Program-made: the position numbers and the translations under genes | In this document: positions 8,074 through 17,580 of the stretch, in pieces | Numbering within the stretch: the stretch's first letter is position 1 | Layout: each line of letters starts with the position of its first letter | Assembly: GCF_029960815.1 (NCBI RefSeq) | Contig: NZ_JASBRE010000007.1 | Span: 124,001-188,000 of the forward strand | DNA from: Pseudomonas sp. AL03 | GTDB lineage: Bacteria > Pseudomonadota > Gammaproteobacteria > Pseudomonadales > Pseudomonadaceae | Reading direction: 5' to 3' | Length of the DNA: 64,000 bases | The notes under the pieces: generated by a model | What the model was told of the DNA's origin: nothing | The model's input: the letters and a program-made list of their open reading frames with translations, nothing else | Database searches by the model: none

Positions 8074-10665
8074 ATGTCATCGCGTAAATTTGGACTCAAC
8101 CTGGTCGTGGTGCTCGCCATCGCTGCTTTGTTTACCGGCTTCTGGGCATTGATTAACCGCCCGGTCACCGCCCCCAACTGGCCTGAACAGATCTCTGGCT
8201 TTTCGTACTCGCCGTTCCAGCAAGGCCAGTACCCACAAAAAGAACAGTATCCGACCGACGATGAAATGCGTCGCGATCTGGAGATCATGAGCAAGCTGAC
8301 GGACAACATCCGTACTTACTCGGTCGACGGCACGCTGGGCGATATTCCCAAGCTCGCCGAAGAGTTCGGTGTGCGCGTGACGCTGGGCATCTGGATCAGC
8401 CCGGATCTTGCGCGCAACGAGCGTGAAATTCTGCGCGCCATCGACCTGGCCAATACCTCCCGCAGCGTGGTTCGCGTGGTGGTGGGCAACGAGGCGATCT
8501 TCCGTAAGGAAATTACCGCCGCGGAGCTCAGCATTATTCTGGATCGCGTCCGCGCGGCAGTGAAAGTGCCGGTGACCACGTCCGAGCAATGGCACGTCTG
8601 GGAAGAAAACCCGAGCCTGGCCAAGCACGTCGACCTGATCGCTGCCCACGTCCTGCCGTACTGGGAACATGTTCCGATGGAGCAATCCGGGCAGTTCGTA
8701 CTCGACCGTGCCCGCGACCTGAAAAAAATGTTCCCGAAAAAACCGCTGCTGCTGTCGGAAGTCGGCTGGCCAAGCAACGGTCGCATGCGCGGCGGTGCCG
8801 ATGCGTCGCCGGCAGACCAGGCGATTTACCTGCGCACACTGGTCAACAAGCTCAACCGCCAGGGTTTCAACTACTTCGTGATCGAAGCGTTTGACCAACC
8901 CTGGAAAGCCAGCGACGAAGGCTCGGTAGGCGCCTATTGGGGCGTGTTCAACGCCGCTCGTCAGCAGAAATTCAACTTCGAAGGCCCGGTCGTCGCCATA
9001 CCGCAATGGCGCGTGCTCGCTGTCGGTTCGGTGGTGTTGGCCCTGCTCTCCCTGACCTTGCTGATGATCGACGGTTCGGCCCTGCGTCAACGCGGCCGCA
9101 CCTTCCTGACCTTCATCGCGTTCCTTTGCGGTTCGGTGCTGGTGTGGATCGGTTACGACTACAGCCTGCAATACAGCACCTGGTTCAGCCTGACGGTGGG
9201 CTTCCTCCTTGCCCTCGGCGCGCTCGGGGTGTTTATCGTGCTGCTGACCGAGGCCCACGAACTGGCCGAAGCAGTCTGGACCCACAAACGCCGGCGCGAA
9301 TTCCTGCCGGTGGTGGGTGATTCGGACTACCGACCAAAAGTCTCGATTCACGTCCCTTGCTACAACGAGCCGCCAGAGATGGTCAAACAGACCCTCAATG
9401 CGCTGGCCAACCTCGATTATCCGGACTTTGAAGTCTTGATCATCGACAACAACACCAAGGACCCGGCGGTCTGGGAACCGGTGCAGGCCTACTGCGAAAC
9501 CCTCGGCCCGCGCTTCAAGTTCTTCCACGTTGCGCCGTTGGCTGGTTTCAAGGGCGGCGCGCTGAATTACCTGATTCCGCACACCGCCAAGGATGCCGAA
9601 GTGATTGCGGTCATCGACTCGGACTACTGCGTCGACCCGAACTGGCTCAAGCACATGGTGCCGCACTTCGCCGATCCGAAAATCGCCGTGGTGCAGTCGC
9701 CACAGGATTACCGCGACCAGAACGAAAGCACCTTCAAGAAGCTCTGCTACGCGGAATACAAAGGTTTCTTCCACATCGGCATGGTCACCCGTAACGACCG
9801 TGACGCGATCATCCAGCACGGCACCATGACCATGACCCGGCGTTCGGTGCTCGAGGAGCTCGGCTGGGCTGACTGGTGCATCTGTGAAGATGCCGAGTTG
9901 GGTCTGCGCGTGTTCGAAAAAGGTCTGTCGGCGGCGTATTACCACACCAGCTACGGCAAAGGCCTGATGCCCGATACCTTTATCGACTTCAAGAAACAGC
10001 GCTTCCGCTGGGCCTATGGCGCGATTCAGATCATCAAGCGTCACACCACCAGCCTGTTGCGCGGCAAGGGTACCGAGCTGACCCGTGGCCAGCGTTACCA
10101 CTTCCTCGCGGGCTGGTTGCCGTGGGTGGCGGACGGCATGAACATCTTCTTCACCGTGGGCGCCTTGTTGTGGTCGGCGGCGATGATCATCGTGCCGCAG
10201 CGGGTCGATCCGCCGTTGTTGATTTTCGCGATCCCGCCGCTGGCGCTGTTCGTGTTCAAGGTTGGCAAGATCATCTTCCTCTACCGCCGTGCGGTGGGGG
10301 TCAACCTCAAGGATGCATTCTGCGCGGCTTTGGCCGGGTTGGCGTTGTCGCACACCATCGCCAAAGCGGTGTTGTACGGCTTCTTCACCAGCAGCATTCC
10401 GTTTTTCCGTACACCGAAGAACGCCGATAATCACGGCTTCTGGGTGGCGATTTCGGAGGCTCGCGAAGAAGTGTTCATCATGCTGCTGTTGTGGGGCGCG
10501 GCGCTGGGGATATACCTGGTGAACGGCATGCCGAGCAACGACATGCGTTTCTGGGTGACCATGTTGCTGGTGCAATCGTTGCCATACCTGGCGGCGCTGA
10601 TCATGGCGTTCTTGTCCTCTCTGCCAAAACCGGCAGCCGAGGTCGAGACTCTACCAGCGGTCTAA
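8074..10665 (+). CDS. ndvB: NdvB-like membrane beta-glucan synthase (GH17-like plus GT2)
   Basis: An 863-residue protein. After one N-terminal membrane helix (LNLVVVLAIAALFTGFWALI) comes a periplasmic GH17-like beta-1,3-glucanase/transglycosylase domain (about 30-300; VVVGNEAIFRK and LLLSEVGWPSNGR carry the two conserved glutamates). Two or three membrane helices follow, then a cytoplasmic GT2 synthase domain with DxD (VIDSDYCVD), the acceptor ED (WCICEDAELGLRV) and KKQRFRWAYGA (QxxRW), and further helices. P. aeruginosa ndvB makes cyclic beta-1,3-glucans tied to biofilm antibiotic tolerance and also sits beside dapE. The start at 8074 is chosen because the upstream in-frame extension has no coding character. 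Confidence 0.9.
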   Translation: MSSRKFGLNLVVVLAIAALFTGFWALINRPVTAPNWPEQISGFSYSPFQQGQYPQKEQYPTDDEMRRDLEIMSKLTDNIRTYSVDGTLGDIPKLAEEFGVRVTLGIWISPDLARNEREILRAIDLANTSRSVVRVVVGNEAIFRKEITAAELSIILDRVRAAVKVPVTTSEQWHVWEENPSLAKHVDLIAAHVLPYWEHVPMEQSGQFVLDRARDLKKMFPKKPLLLSEVGWPSNGRMRGGADASPADQAIYLRTLVNKLNRQGFNYFVIEAFDQPWKASDEGSVGAYWGVFNAARQQKFNFEGPVVAIPQWRVLAVGSVVLALLSLTLLMIDGSALRQRGRTFLTFIAFLCGSVLVWIGYDYSLQYSTWFSLTVGFLLALGALGVFIVLLTEAHELAEAVWTHKRRREFLPVVGDSDYRPKVSIHVPCYNEPPEMVKQTLNALANLDYPDFEVLIIDNNTKDPAVWEPVQAYCETLGPRFKFFHVAPLAGFKGGALNYLIPHTAKDAEVIAVIDSDYCVDPNWLKHMVPHFADPKIAVVQSPQDYRDQNESTFKKLCYAEYKGFFHIGMVTRNDRDAIIQHGTMTMTRRSVLEELGWADWCICEDAELGLRVFEKGLSAAYYHTSYGKGLMPDTFIDFKKQRFRWAYGAIQIIKRHTTSLLRGKGTELTRGQRYHFLAGWLPWVADGMNIFFTVGALLWSAAMIIVPQRVDPPLLIFAIPPLALFVFKVGKIIFLYRRAVGVNLKDAFCAALAGLALSHTIAKAVLYGFFTSSIPFFRTPKNADNHGFWVAISEAREEVFIMLLLWGAALGIYLVNGMPSNDMRFWVTMLLVQSLPYLAALIMAFLSSLPKPAAEVETLPAV

Positions 10666-10682
10666 ATCGTGACAGATGCACT

Positions 10683-10709
10683 AAACGGCGGCCAATGGCC
10701 GCCGTTTTG
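10683..10709 (+). terminator. Rho-independent terminator after ndvB
   Basis: A perfect hairpin (AACGGCGGCC - AAT - GGCCGCCGTT) followed by TTTTGC lies 18 bp after the ndvB stop. Confidence 0.85.
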
Positions 10710-10750
10710 CTTTAAGATAACCGCCATTTTGCGCGCCCAGCCCAATCCCT

Positions 10751-10838
10751 GTAGGAGCGAGGCTTGCCCGCGAATGAAGCGACTCGGTGTAACAGATACA
10801 CCGCATTATCGTTCTTCGCGGGCAAGCCTCGCTCCTAC
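10751..10838. repeat. REP doublet (REPIN-like) between ndvB and dapE
   Basis: Two inverted REP units, GTAGGAGCGAGGCTTGCCCG and its complement, are separated by about 40 bp that are partly palindromic. Other copies in the window are at 23732, 28206, 40880 and 58702. Confidence 0.85.
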
Positions 10839-10860
10839 ACAAGATCTTTCGGAGTTCCCC

Positions 10861-12012
10861 ATGACGGCCCACGCCGACCTTTCGCCGACCCTTCAACTCG
10901 CCATCGACCTGATCCGCCGTCCGTCCGTGACGCCGGTCGACGCCGATTGCCAGAAGCAGATGATGCAGCGCCTGGGCGATGCCGGTTTTGCGCTTGAGCC
11001 CATGCGTATCGAAGATGTGGATAACTTTTGGGCGATCCACGGCAAACACGACGGTCCGGTGCTGTGCTTTGCCGGCCACACCGACGTAGTGCCGACCGGC
11101 CCGGTGACCGCCTGGCAGATCGACCCGTTCAACGCGGTGATCGACGAACACGGCATGCTCTGCGGCCGTGGTGCGGCGGACATGAAAGGGAGCCTCGCGT
11201 CCATGACCGTGGCGGCCGAGCGTTTCGTCACCGACTACCCGGATCACAAGGGTAAGGTGGCATTCCTGATCACCAGCGACGAAGAAGGTCCGGCGCACCA
11301 CGGCACCAAGGCTGTGGTTGAACGCCTTGCCGCTCGTAAGGAGCGTCTGGACTGGTGCATTGTTGGCGAACCGTCGAGCACCACGTTGGTGGGTGATGTG
11401 GTGAAGAACGGCCGTCGCGGCTCCCTCGGCGCCAAGCTGACCGTGCGCGGGGTGCAGGGCCACGTGGCGTATCCGCACCTGGCGAAGAACCCCATCCACC
11501 TCGTCGCCCCGGCGCTGGCCGAACTGGCCGCCGAGCATTGGGACCACGGCAACGACTTCTTCCCGCCGACCAGCTTCCAGATTTCCAACGTGAACTCCGG
11601 CACTGGCGCGACCAACGTGATCCCGGGTGATTTGGTGGCGGTGTTCAACTTCCGCTTCTCCACTGAATCCACCGTCGAAGGCCTGCAAAAGCGCGTTGCC
11701 GACATCCTCGACAAACATGGCCTGGACTGGCACATCGACTGGGCGCTGTCCGGTCTGCCGTTCCTGACCGAGCCGGGCGCATTGCTCGATGCCGTTGCGT
11801 CGAGCATCAAGGACATCACCGGCCGCGAAACCCGCGCATCCACCAGTGGTGGCACCTCCGACGGGCGCTTCATCGCGACCATGGGCACTCAGGTGGTTGA
11901 ACTGGGCCCGGTCAACGCGACGATCCACCAGGTCAACGAGCGTGTGCTGGCTGCCGACCTCGATGTGCTGACCGAAATCTACTACCAGACCCTGATCAAG
12001 TTGCTCGCCTGA
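10861..12012 (+). CDS. dapE: Succinyl-diaminopimelate desuccinylase
   Basis: A 383-residue M20 metallopeptidase-family enzyme that hydrolyses N-succinyl-LL-diaminopimelate to LL-DAP and succinate. The two-zinc site is visible: FAGHTDVVP (His, Asp), GRGAADMKG (bridging Asp), [11 protein letters not shown] (catalytic Glu-Glu), and [10 protein letters not shown] near the C-terminus with the TSGGTSD signature of DapE. The length equals that of known pseudomonad DapE from ATG at 10861; the longer upstream frame only translates the REP sequence. The stop overlaps the rlmA start (TGATG), suggesting coupled translation. Confidence 0.95.
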   Translation: MTAHADLSPTLQLAIDLIRRPSVTPVDADCQKQMMQRLGDAGFALEPMRIEDVDNFWAIHGKHDGPVLCFAGHTDVVPTGPVTAWQIDPFNAVIDEHGMLCGRGAADMKGSLASMTVAAERFVTDYPDHKGKVAFLITSDEEGPAHHGTKAVVERLAARKERLDWCIVGEPSSTTLVGDVVKNGRRGSLGAKLTVRGVQGHVAYPHLAKNPIHLVAPALAELAAEHWDHGNDFFPPTSFQISNVNSGTGATNVIPGDLVAVFNFRFSTESTVEGLQKRVADILDKHGLDWHIDWALSGLPFLTEPGALLDAVASSIKDITGRETRASTSGGTSDGRFIATMGTQVVELGPVNATIHQVNERVLAADLDVLTEIYYQTLIKLLA

Positions 12013-12821
12013 TGCTCGCCTGCCCAATCTGCAGCGAACCGCTGAACGCGGTGGACAACGGCGTGGCCTGCCCCGCCGGGCATCGTTTCGACCGCGCTCG
12101 TCAGGGTTACCTGAACCTGCTGCCGGTGCAGCACAAAAACAGCCGCGACCCTGGGGATAACCTGGCGATGGTCGAAGCCCGGCGAGATTTTCTGAACGCC
12201 GGTCATTACGCACCGGTGGCCAAGCGTCTGGCCGAACTGGCTGCGCAATACGCACCCCAGCGCTGGCTGGACATCGGTTGTGGCGAGGGTTACTACACCG
12301 CGCAAATCGCCGAGGCCGTGCCGAACGCCGACGGTTACGCGCTGGATATTTCCCGGGAAGCCGTCAAACGCGCCTGCAAACGCAACCCGCAACTGACCTG
12401 GTTGATCGCCAGCATGGCGCGGGTGCCGTTGGCCTCGGGCAGCTGCCAGTTTCTCGCCAGCGTCTTCAGCCCACTGGACTGGGAGGAAGCCAAACGTCTG
12501 CTCAGCCCCGGCGGCGGTCTGATGAAAGTCGGGCCGACCAGCGGCCATCTGATGGAATTGCGCGAGCGTCTGTACGACGAAGTGCGTGAGTACACCGACG
12601 ACAAGCACCTGGCTCTGGTGCCGGAAGGCATGACGCTGCAACACAGTGAAACCCTGGAGTTCAAGCTGACGCTGGAAAAGGGTCAGGATCGCGCCAACCT
12701 GCTGGCCATGACGCCTCACGGCTGGCGCGCCAGTGCTGAACGCCGGACGGCGGTGATCGAACAGGCCGAGCCGTTCGAAGTCACCGTATCGATGCGCTAC
12801 GATTATTTCGTACTTCAATAA
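12012..12821 (+). CDS. rlmA: 23S rRNA (guanine-745 N1) methyltransferase
   Basis: A 269-residue SAM-dependent methyltransferase. An N-terminal zinc-binding module (CPICSEPLNAV...CPAGHRFDRARQGYLNLL) precedes the Rossmann fold, with SAM motif I in LDIGCGEGYYTAQI and motif IV region ASVFSPLDWEEAKRLL. RlmA/RrmA methylates G745 in helix 35 of 23S rRNA near the nascent peptide exit tunnel. The ATG uses the A of the dapE stop region. Close relatives (RlmA-II) modify G748; the Gram-negative context favours G745. Confidence 0.9.
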   Translation: MLACPICSEPLNAVDNGVACPAGHRFDRARQGYLNLLPVQHKNSRDPGDNLAMVEARRDFLNAGHYAPVAKRLAELAAQYAPQRWLDIGCGEGYYTAQIAEAVPNADGYALDISREAVKRACKRNPQLTWLIASMARVPLASGSCQFLASVFSPLDWEEAKRLLSPGGGLMKVGPTSGHLMELRERLYDEVREYTDDKHLALVPEGMTLQHSETLEFKLTLEKGQDRANLLAMTPHGWRASAERRTAVIEQAEPFEVTVSMRYDYFVLQ

Positions 12822-12896
12822 TTTTTGGTCTTGAGCAACGGCTCAAGGCCGGCTAAATCCGCGAATGGATTTTTCAGACCCGCAGTGAGGACATCC

Positions 12897-13274
12897 ATGC
12901 GCCAACCCGATATCGAGATTTACCTGAAAGACGCCGACGTCGACTACAAGGCCATCGCGGCGTGGCTCGGCGCTGCTTTGGGCCCCTGCACCGACTGGGT
13001 CCAGAAAGGCCAGACCTACAAGTGCAAGGCCGGCAACGTGCCCGTGACCTGGCTACCGAAAGCCGTGGGCAAATGGAACAGCCTGTACCTGGAAAGCGAC
13101 CAGACCCCATGGGAAGACGACATCGCCTGCGCCCGCGCTGCGTTTGCCGCGCTGAACGTCGAAGTGCGCTGTGCACCGGGTAGCTGGGTCGAGGAAGAAG
13201 GTGAGGAATCGGCCGATCGCTGGATGCGCATCAGCGCGGATGGTGAAGAAGAAATCACCTGGAAAACTGCCTGA
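12897..13274 (+). CDS. Conserved hypothetical protein
   Basis: A 125-residue soluble acidic protein starting MRQPDIEIYLKDADVDYKA. There is no signal peptide or membrane helix. An aromatic-rich core (WLPKAVGKWNSLYLES, TPWEDDIACARAAF) is followed by a very acidic end (WVEEEGEESADRW). The start at 12897 is preferred over upstream in-frame codons because the predicted protein has a clean beginning there; the extension to 12825 is out of character. I recognise it only as a protein that recurs beside the small cold-shock gene in Pseudomonas; function unknown. Confidence 0.7.
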   Translation: MRQPDIEIYLKDADVDYKAIAAWLGAALGPCTDWVQKGQTYKCKAGNVPVTWLPKAVGKWNSLYLESDQTPWEDDIACARAAFAALNVEVRCAPGSWVEEEGEESADRWMRISADGEEEITWKTA

Positions 13275-13278
13275 CACT

Positions 13279-13385
13279 GATCGTTCCCACGCTCTGCGTG
13301 GGAATGCAGCCCGGGACGCTCCGCGTCCCAGAAGCGGACGCAGAGCGTCCATTGAGGCATTCCCACGCGGAGCGTGGGAACGATC
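13279..13385. repeat. GATCGTTCCCACGC-type palindromic repeat, copy 2
   Basis: The same architecture as the copy at 6920: outer arms GATCGTTCCCACGC...GCGTGGGAACGATC and inner GGACGCTCCGCGTCC-like arms. It lies between the convergent hypothetical and cold-shock genes, almost touching both. Confidence 0.85.
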
Positions 13386-13386
13386 T

Positions 13387-13596
13387 CTAGAGGCCTACAA
13401 CATCCTCAGCCTGCAAGCCCTTCTCGCCGGTCACCACGGCATATTCAACCTGCTGACCTTCAGCCAACGAGCGGTGACCTTCGCCGCGGATCGCGCGGTA
13501 GTGCACGAACACGTCCACCCCGTCTTCGCGCTGAATGAAGCCATAACCCTTGGCGTCGTTGAACCACTTCACGTTGCCGGTTTCGCGCGTAGCCAT
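13387..13596 (-). CDS. Cold-shock domain protein
   Basis: A 69-residue single cold-shock domain. RNP1 is visible as KGYGFIQ and RNP2 as [10 protein letters not shown], with the N-terminal [14 protein letters not shown] signature. Such proteins bind single-stranded RNA/DNA, melt RNA secondary structure and act as chaperones in cold or stationary phase. The sequence is closer to the CspD/CapB-like pseudomonad form than to E. coli CspA. The gene ends next to the palindromic repeat at 13385, which may terminate or protect its transcript. Confidence 0.92.
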   Translation of the reverse strand: MATRETGNVKWFNDAKGYGFIQREDGVDVFVHYRAIRGEGHRSLAEGQQVEYAVVTGEKGLQAEDVVGL

Positions 13597-13710
13597 TTAT
13601 CAGTCCCTCTTCTTTTTATTTTGAACGGCCGAGTATATGACAGCCGTCGAAACTCTCAACTCAAGTTTACTTAACCGCTTTTTTGCCGATTTTCGACGAA
13701 TACGGCACAC

Positions 13711-13979
13711 TAGGGGGCTTTCTCAATTAGTTTCCGCGCCGTGCCGGGCCTGCTGTTGTGCAGGGCAAGGCGCGAGAAACGTGGTTTGGTCATTCCAAAT
13801 AAGTTTCGAGCAACACAGCCCTGCACAACAGCAGGCCCGGCCCTTCGGGTTGTGCCTTAAAGCGGGCCAGGCTGCGTTGCAGGCCTGGAAAGGGAACAAC
13901 CATTCCCAGCGGCCCGCGCCTTGCCTGGCCCGCTTTAAGGCGACAACGCGGCGTGGAAACTAATTGAGAAAGCCCCCTA
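13711..13979. mobile_element. MITE-like element, 265 bp, TA-flanked, hairpin-rich, non-coding
   Basis: The element (13713-13977) has perfect terminal inverted repeats of at least 23 bp, beginning GGGGGCTTTCTCAATTAG, with further partial pairing inwards. A TA dinucleotide lies immediately outside both ends, as expected for a TA target-site duplication of the IS630/Tc1-mariner type. Inside are two more perfect inverted pairs: 24 bp (13743-13766 with 13818-13841) and 19 bp (13854-13872 with 13923-13941). No transposase frame exists. It lies between the divergent cold-shock and plsB genes and could fold into a multi-stem RNA. The transposon family is inferred from the TA flanks only. Confidence 0.75.
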
Positions 13980-14027
13980 CGCCCGCCCAAGCAAACGCTC
14001 GGTTTTATTCACTCACGCAGAAGCCGT

Positions 14028-16520
14028 ATGACCCGTTCCCCGCTCCGCCGTCTTGTGTTTGGCACTCTGCGCCGACTGTTGTATCTCTGGGTACGCTCGG
14101 AGACGATCAATCAGTCTTCGTTCACCCTCAACCTCGACCGCAGTCGTCCGGTGTTCTACGTCCTGCAAAACCCTTCGCTGACCGACCTTGCCGTGGTCGA
14201 TACCGAGTGCAGCAAGGCCGGCCTGCCGCGCCCGGTGTTGCCGGTATCGGTAGGTACGTTGGTGGAACCCGCCGCGTTCTTTTACCTGACGCCGGAGCCC
14301 GACTGGCTCGGCCGCCAGGACAAACGGGGCGCGCCGCCGACCCTGACTCGCCTGGTCAGTGCCCTGAGCCAGAACGCCGCTGAAGATGCGCAGATCATTC
14401 CGGTCAGCGTGTTCTGGGGTCAGTCGCCGGACAGCGAATCGAGCCCGTGGAAACTGCTCTTCGCCGACAGCTGGGCCGTCACCGGGCGTCTGCGCCGGTT
14501 GCTGAGCATCATCGTGCTGGGGCGCAAGACCCGGGTGCAGTTCTCGGCGCCGATTCACCTGCGTGAGCTGATCGACCACAACAAAGGCCACGAGCGCACC
14601 GTGCGCATGGCCCAGCGAATTCTGCGGGTGCATTTCCGTAATCTGAAAGCCGCCGTGATCGGCCCGGACATTTCCCACCGTCGCAACCTGGTCAAGGGCC
14701 TGCTCAACCAGCCTCTGGTCAAGCAAGCGATCCTCGACGAAGCCGAGCGCGAGAACATCTCCGCGGAGAAAGCCAAGGCCCAGGCCCTGCGCTACGGCAA
14801 CGAGATCGCCTCTGACTACACCTACACCGCGATCCGCTTCCTCGAAGTGGTGCTGAGCTGGTTCTGGAACAAGATCTACGACGGGATCAAGGTCAACCAC
14901 ATCGAAGGCGTGCAGAAGGTCGCTCAGGGGCACGAAGTGATCTACGTGCCGTGCCATCGCAGCCACATTGACTACCTGCTGCTGTCCTACTTGCTGTTCC
15001 GCAACGGTCTGACCCCACCGCACATTGCCGCCGGGATCAACCTCAACATGCCGGTGATCGGCAGCTTGCTGCGGCGCGGCGGTGCGTTCTTCATGCGCCG
15101 CACCTTCAAGGGCAACCCGCTCTACACCTCGGTGTTCAACGAATACCTGCACACCCTGTTCACCAAAGGCTTCCCGGTGGAGTACTTCGTCGAGGGTGGC
15201 CGTTCGCGCACCGGGCGCATGCTGCAACCGAAAACCGGGATGCTCGCAATCACCCTGCGCAGCTTCTTGCGTTCGTCGCGGATGCCGATCGTCTTCATCC
15301 CGGTCTACATCGGCTACGAGCGCGTGCTGGAAGGCCGGACCTACCTCGGTGAACTGCGTGGCGCGAGCAAGAAGAAAGAATCGATCTTCGACATTTTCAA
15401 AGTCATCGGTGCCCTCAAGCAGCGCTTCGGCCAAGTGGCGGTGAACTTCGGCGAGCCGATCAAACTGGCAGAATTCCTCGACAGCGAACAGCCGGACTGG
15501 CGTAAACAGGAACTCGGCCCGCAGTTCAAACCGGCCTGGCTCAACGAAACCACCCACCGCCTCGGCGAGAAAGTCGCGCAGCATTTGAACGAGGCGGCGG
15601 CGATCAACCCGGTCAATCTGGTGGCGCTGGCGTTGCTGTCCACCAGCCGCCTGGCCCTGGATGATCGCGCCATGGCGCGGGTACTTGATCTATATTTGGC
15701 GCTGTTGCGCAAAGTCCCGTATTCGCCGCACACCACGTTGCCGGAAGGCGATGGCCGGGCGCTGATCGAGCACGTGAAGGACATGGATTTGTTGTCCGAG
15801 CAGAGCGATGCACTGGGCAAGATTCTGTATCTGGACGAGCAGAACGCCGTCCTGATGACCTACTACCGCAACAATGTGCTGCACATCTTCGCCCTGCCCG
15901 CGCTGCTGGCCAGTTTCTTCCAGAGCGCCTCGCGCATGAGCCGCGAACAGATCCTGCGCTACACCCGCGCGCTGTACCCGTACCTGCAATCGGAGCTGTT
16001 CATTCGCTGGTCGCTGGACGAGCTGGATGCGGTGATCGATCAATGGCTCGAAGCGTTCGTCGATCAAGGTCTGCTGCGTTTTGAGAATGACGTCTACCTG
16101 CGTCCGGCGCCGAGTTCGCGGCATTTCGTGCTGCTGACGCTGCTGTCGAAAAGCATCGCCCAGACCCTGCAACGCTTCTACATGACGGTCTCGCTGCTGC
16201 TCAACAGCGGCCAGAACAGCATCAGCGCCGAAGAACTGGAAGACTTGTGCACCGTCATGGCCCAGCGCCTGTCGATCCTCCATGGCCTGAACGCCCCGGA
16301 GTTCTTCGACAAGAGCCTGTTCCGCCACTTCATTCAGACAATGCTCGACCTCGACGTGCTCAAGCGCGATGAGGCCGGCAAGCTGAGTTATCACGAACTG
16401 CTGGGAGAACTGGCGGAAGGTGCGGCCAAACGGGTGTTGCCGGCGGAGATTCGCTTGTCGATTCGTCAGGTTGCGCTGCATCGCAGTGAAGATGCGGCGG
16501 AGCTGGTAAAGCCTCTCTGA
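14028..16520 (+). CDS. plsB: Glycerol-3-phosphate 1-O-acyltransferase
   Basis: An 830-residue inner-membrane-associated enzyme that acylates glycerol-3-phosphate at sn-1, the first step of phospholipid synthesis. All four GPAT motifs are visible: block [17 protein letters not shown] (HX4D), block [16 protein letters not shown], block [22 protein letters not shown] and block [18 protein letters not shown]. The long C-terminal region is typical of bacterial PlsB, and the length fits the E. coli enzyme (807). It begins 48 bp after the MITE-like element, so its promoter probably lies within or next to that element. Confidence 0.95.
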   Translation: MTRSPLRRLVFGTLRRLLYLWVRSETINQSSFTLNLDRSRPVFYVLQNPSLTDLAVVDTECSKAGLPRPVLPVSVGTLVEPAAFFYLTPEPDWLGRQDKRGAPPTLTRLVSALSQNAAEDAQIIPVSVFWGQSPDSESSPWKLLFADSWAVTGRLRRLLSIIVLGRKTRVQFSAPIHLRELIDHNKGHERTVRMAQRILRVHFRNLKAAVIGPDISHRRNLVKGLLNQPLVKQAILDEAERENISAEKAKAQALRYGNEIASDYTYTAIRFLEVVLSWFWNKIYDGIKVNHIEGVQKVAQGHEVIYVPCHRSHIDYLLLSYLLFRNGLTPPHIAAGINLNMPVIGSLLRRGGAFFMRRTFKGNPLYTSVFNEYLHTLFTKGFPVEYFVEGGRSRTGRMLQPKTGMLAITLRSFLRSSRMPIVFIPVYIGYERVLEGRTYLGELRGASKKKESIFDIFKVIGALKQRFGQVAVNFGEPIKLAEFLDSEQPDWRKQELGPQFKPAWLNETTHRLGEKVAQHLNEAAAINPVNLVALALLSTSRLALDDRAMARVLDLYLALLRKVPYSPHTTLPEGDGRALIEHVKDMDLLSEQSDALGKILYLDEQNAVLMTYYRNNVLHIFALPALLASFFQSASRMSREQILRYTRALYPYLQSELFIRWSLDELDAVIDQWLEAFVDQGLLRFENDVYLRPAPSSRHFVLLTLLSKSIAQTLQRFYMTVSLLLNSGQNSISAEELEDLCTVMAQRLSILHGLNAPEFFDKSLFRHFIQTMLDLDVLKRDEAGKLSYHELLGELAEGAAKRVLPAEIRLSIRQVALHRSEDAAELVKPL

Positions 16521-16689
16521 TCCATCGAGGGAACTACGCGGCACCATTGTTCAGAAGCAAGGATGCTTCTGATCTATCCCGCTATAAATTCGCCCCCAAG
16601 CGCAGGAATACTCCTACACACGGTTCGGTGCCCCCGGCGATATGCTGACGGCTCGTCATTTCCGACGATTAATTTGATAAGGAGATCAA

Positions 16690-17052
16690 ATGAGCAACGA
16701 ACATGTAATGAGCATCAGCGGTACCGTGCACTATCTGATAAAGATTCTGCTGTCGCCGAACTCGACACTTCACGTCAGCCTGCAAGATGTCACTCCGGCT
16801 GCGCCTGTCAAAGAACTTGCCCAGCAAGTTATCCCTCATGCAGAAACCGCAGGCCTGGACTTTAATCTGACTTACGCGGCCGCTGATGTGCTGCCCGGCC
16901 ACAGCTATGGAATCACCGCACGCATCGAAACCAACGGCCAGGTGATCTTTGCAACAACCAAACCTCACCGAGTGGAGTTGGGTGTCAACCATCTGCGCCC
17001 TGAGGACGTCGTGGTCCGCAACGTCCGTAAAAATCCGGACAGCAACGCCTAA
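16690..17052 (+). CDS. YbaY/YscW-domain protein without a signal peptide
   Basis: A 120-residue protein with one YbaY-like beta-sandwich domain (STLHVSLQDVTPAAPV, LDFNLTYAAADVLPGHSYGI, ITARIETNGQVIFATT). A strong AAGGAG ribosome binding site five bases before ATG 16690 fixes the start, and no signal or lipobox follows. The next gene encodes the lipoprotein form of the same domain, so the two look like a tandem duplication. The family includes type III secretion pilotins (YscW) and E. coli YbaY, whose function is not settled. Cytoplasmic location is inferred. Confidence 0.75.
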   Translation: MSNEHVMSISGTVHYLIKILLSPNSTLHVSLQDVTPAAPVKELAQQVIPHAETAGLDFNLTYAAADVLPGHSYGITARIETNGQVIFATTKPHRVELGVNHLRPEDVVVRNVRKNPDSNA

Positions 17053-17154
17053 GCCCAACTGCCCGACATCACATGGGGCGAAATCACCTTGAAAATCCGT
17101 TAAATTGTCGTTGGCGCTGTTTTTCTCCGGGCGCCAAGGACAGGGATTTAACTC

Positions 17155-17553
17155 ATGAAAAAACTCTCGCTACTGGGGCTTACTGCATTGCTCGGAGCCT
17201 GCTATACCCTACAACCGGCCGCTAAAACCAGCCTTGATGGCGAAGTATTTTACCTCCAACGCATTGCCCTCCCGCCAAGCGCCACCTTGAGCGTCAGCTT
17301 GCAGGACGTGTCTCTTGCCGACGCACCCGCCGTGGTCCTCGACGAACAGAAAGGCTCGATCAAAGGCCAGGTGCCGCTGCCGTTTCATCTGAGTTACGAT
17401 CCGGCGCAGGTCAAGCCGGGTCATCGCTATTCAGTCAGCGCACGCATCGAAGTCGACGGCAAACTGATGTTCATCACCACCGAACATCACGCCGTACAGC
17501 TTGATGGCAGCGACCCGCAGCCACTGAAAATCCGCGTCGACGCCGTCCGCTAA
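17155..17553 (+). CDS. YbaY-family lipoprotein
   Basis: A 132-residue predicted lipoprotein. The signal MKKLSLLGLTALLGAC ends in a lipobox LLGAC, with Cys16 the lipidation site. It is followed by a single YbaY/YscW domain (ATLSVSLQDVSLADAPAVV, PFHLSYDPAQVKPGHRYSV, SARIEVDGKLMFITT). The domain is clearly related to the preceding gene product. It begins about 100 bp after that gene and is followed 27 bp later by the DUF4197 gene, so all three may form one transcript ending at the terminator at 18293. Confidence 0.85.
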   Translation: MKKLSLLGLTALLGACYTLQPAAKTSLDGEVFYLQRIALPPSATLSVSLQDVSLADAPAVVLDEQKGSIKGQVPLPFHLSYDPAQVKPGHRYSVSARIEVDGKLMFITTEHHAVQLDGSDPQPLKIRVDAVR

Positions 17554-17580
17554 TCCTCTTTTCTGAACAAGGAAGCAGCC

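Noticed and set aside
8077..10575. 832-codon open frame antisense to ndvB
   Set aside because: It mirrors ndvB in a high-GC genome where the antisense frame stays open; composition is His/Gln/Arg-rich without domains. The sense frame has all expected motifs.
10669..10860. Upstream in-frame extension of dapE (64 codons)
   Set aside because: It translates the ndvB terminator and the REP doublet; ATG 10861 gives the exact family size.
13171..13674. Open frame across the GATCGTTCCCACGC repeat and cold-shock gene
   Set aside because: Contains the repeat-derived [11 protein letters not shown] peptide (DUF1534 type) and then runs antisense to the cold-shock gene.
13637..13963. 108-codon open frame inside the MITE-like element
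   Set aside because: Entirely made of the inverted-repeat sequence; no start context or protein-like features.
14013..15584. 523-codon open frame antisense to plsB
   Set aside because: Shadow of plsB; lacks domains and would require overlapping essential coding DNA.
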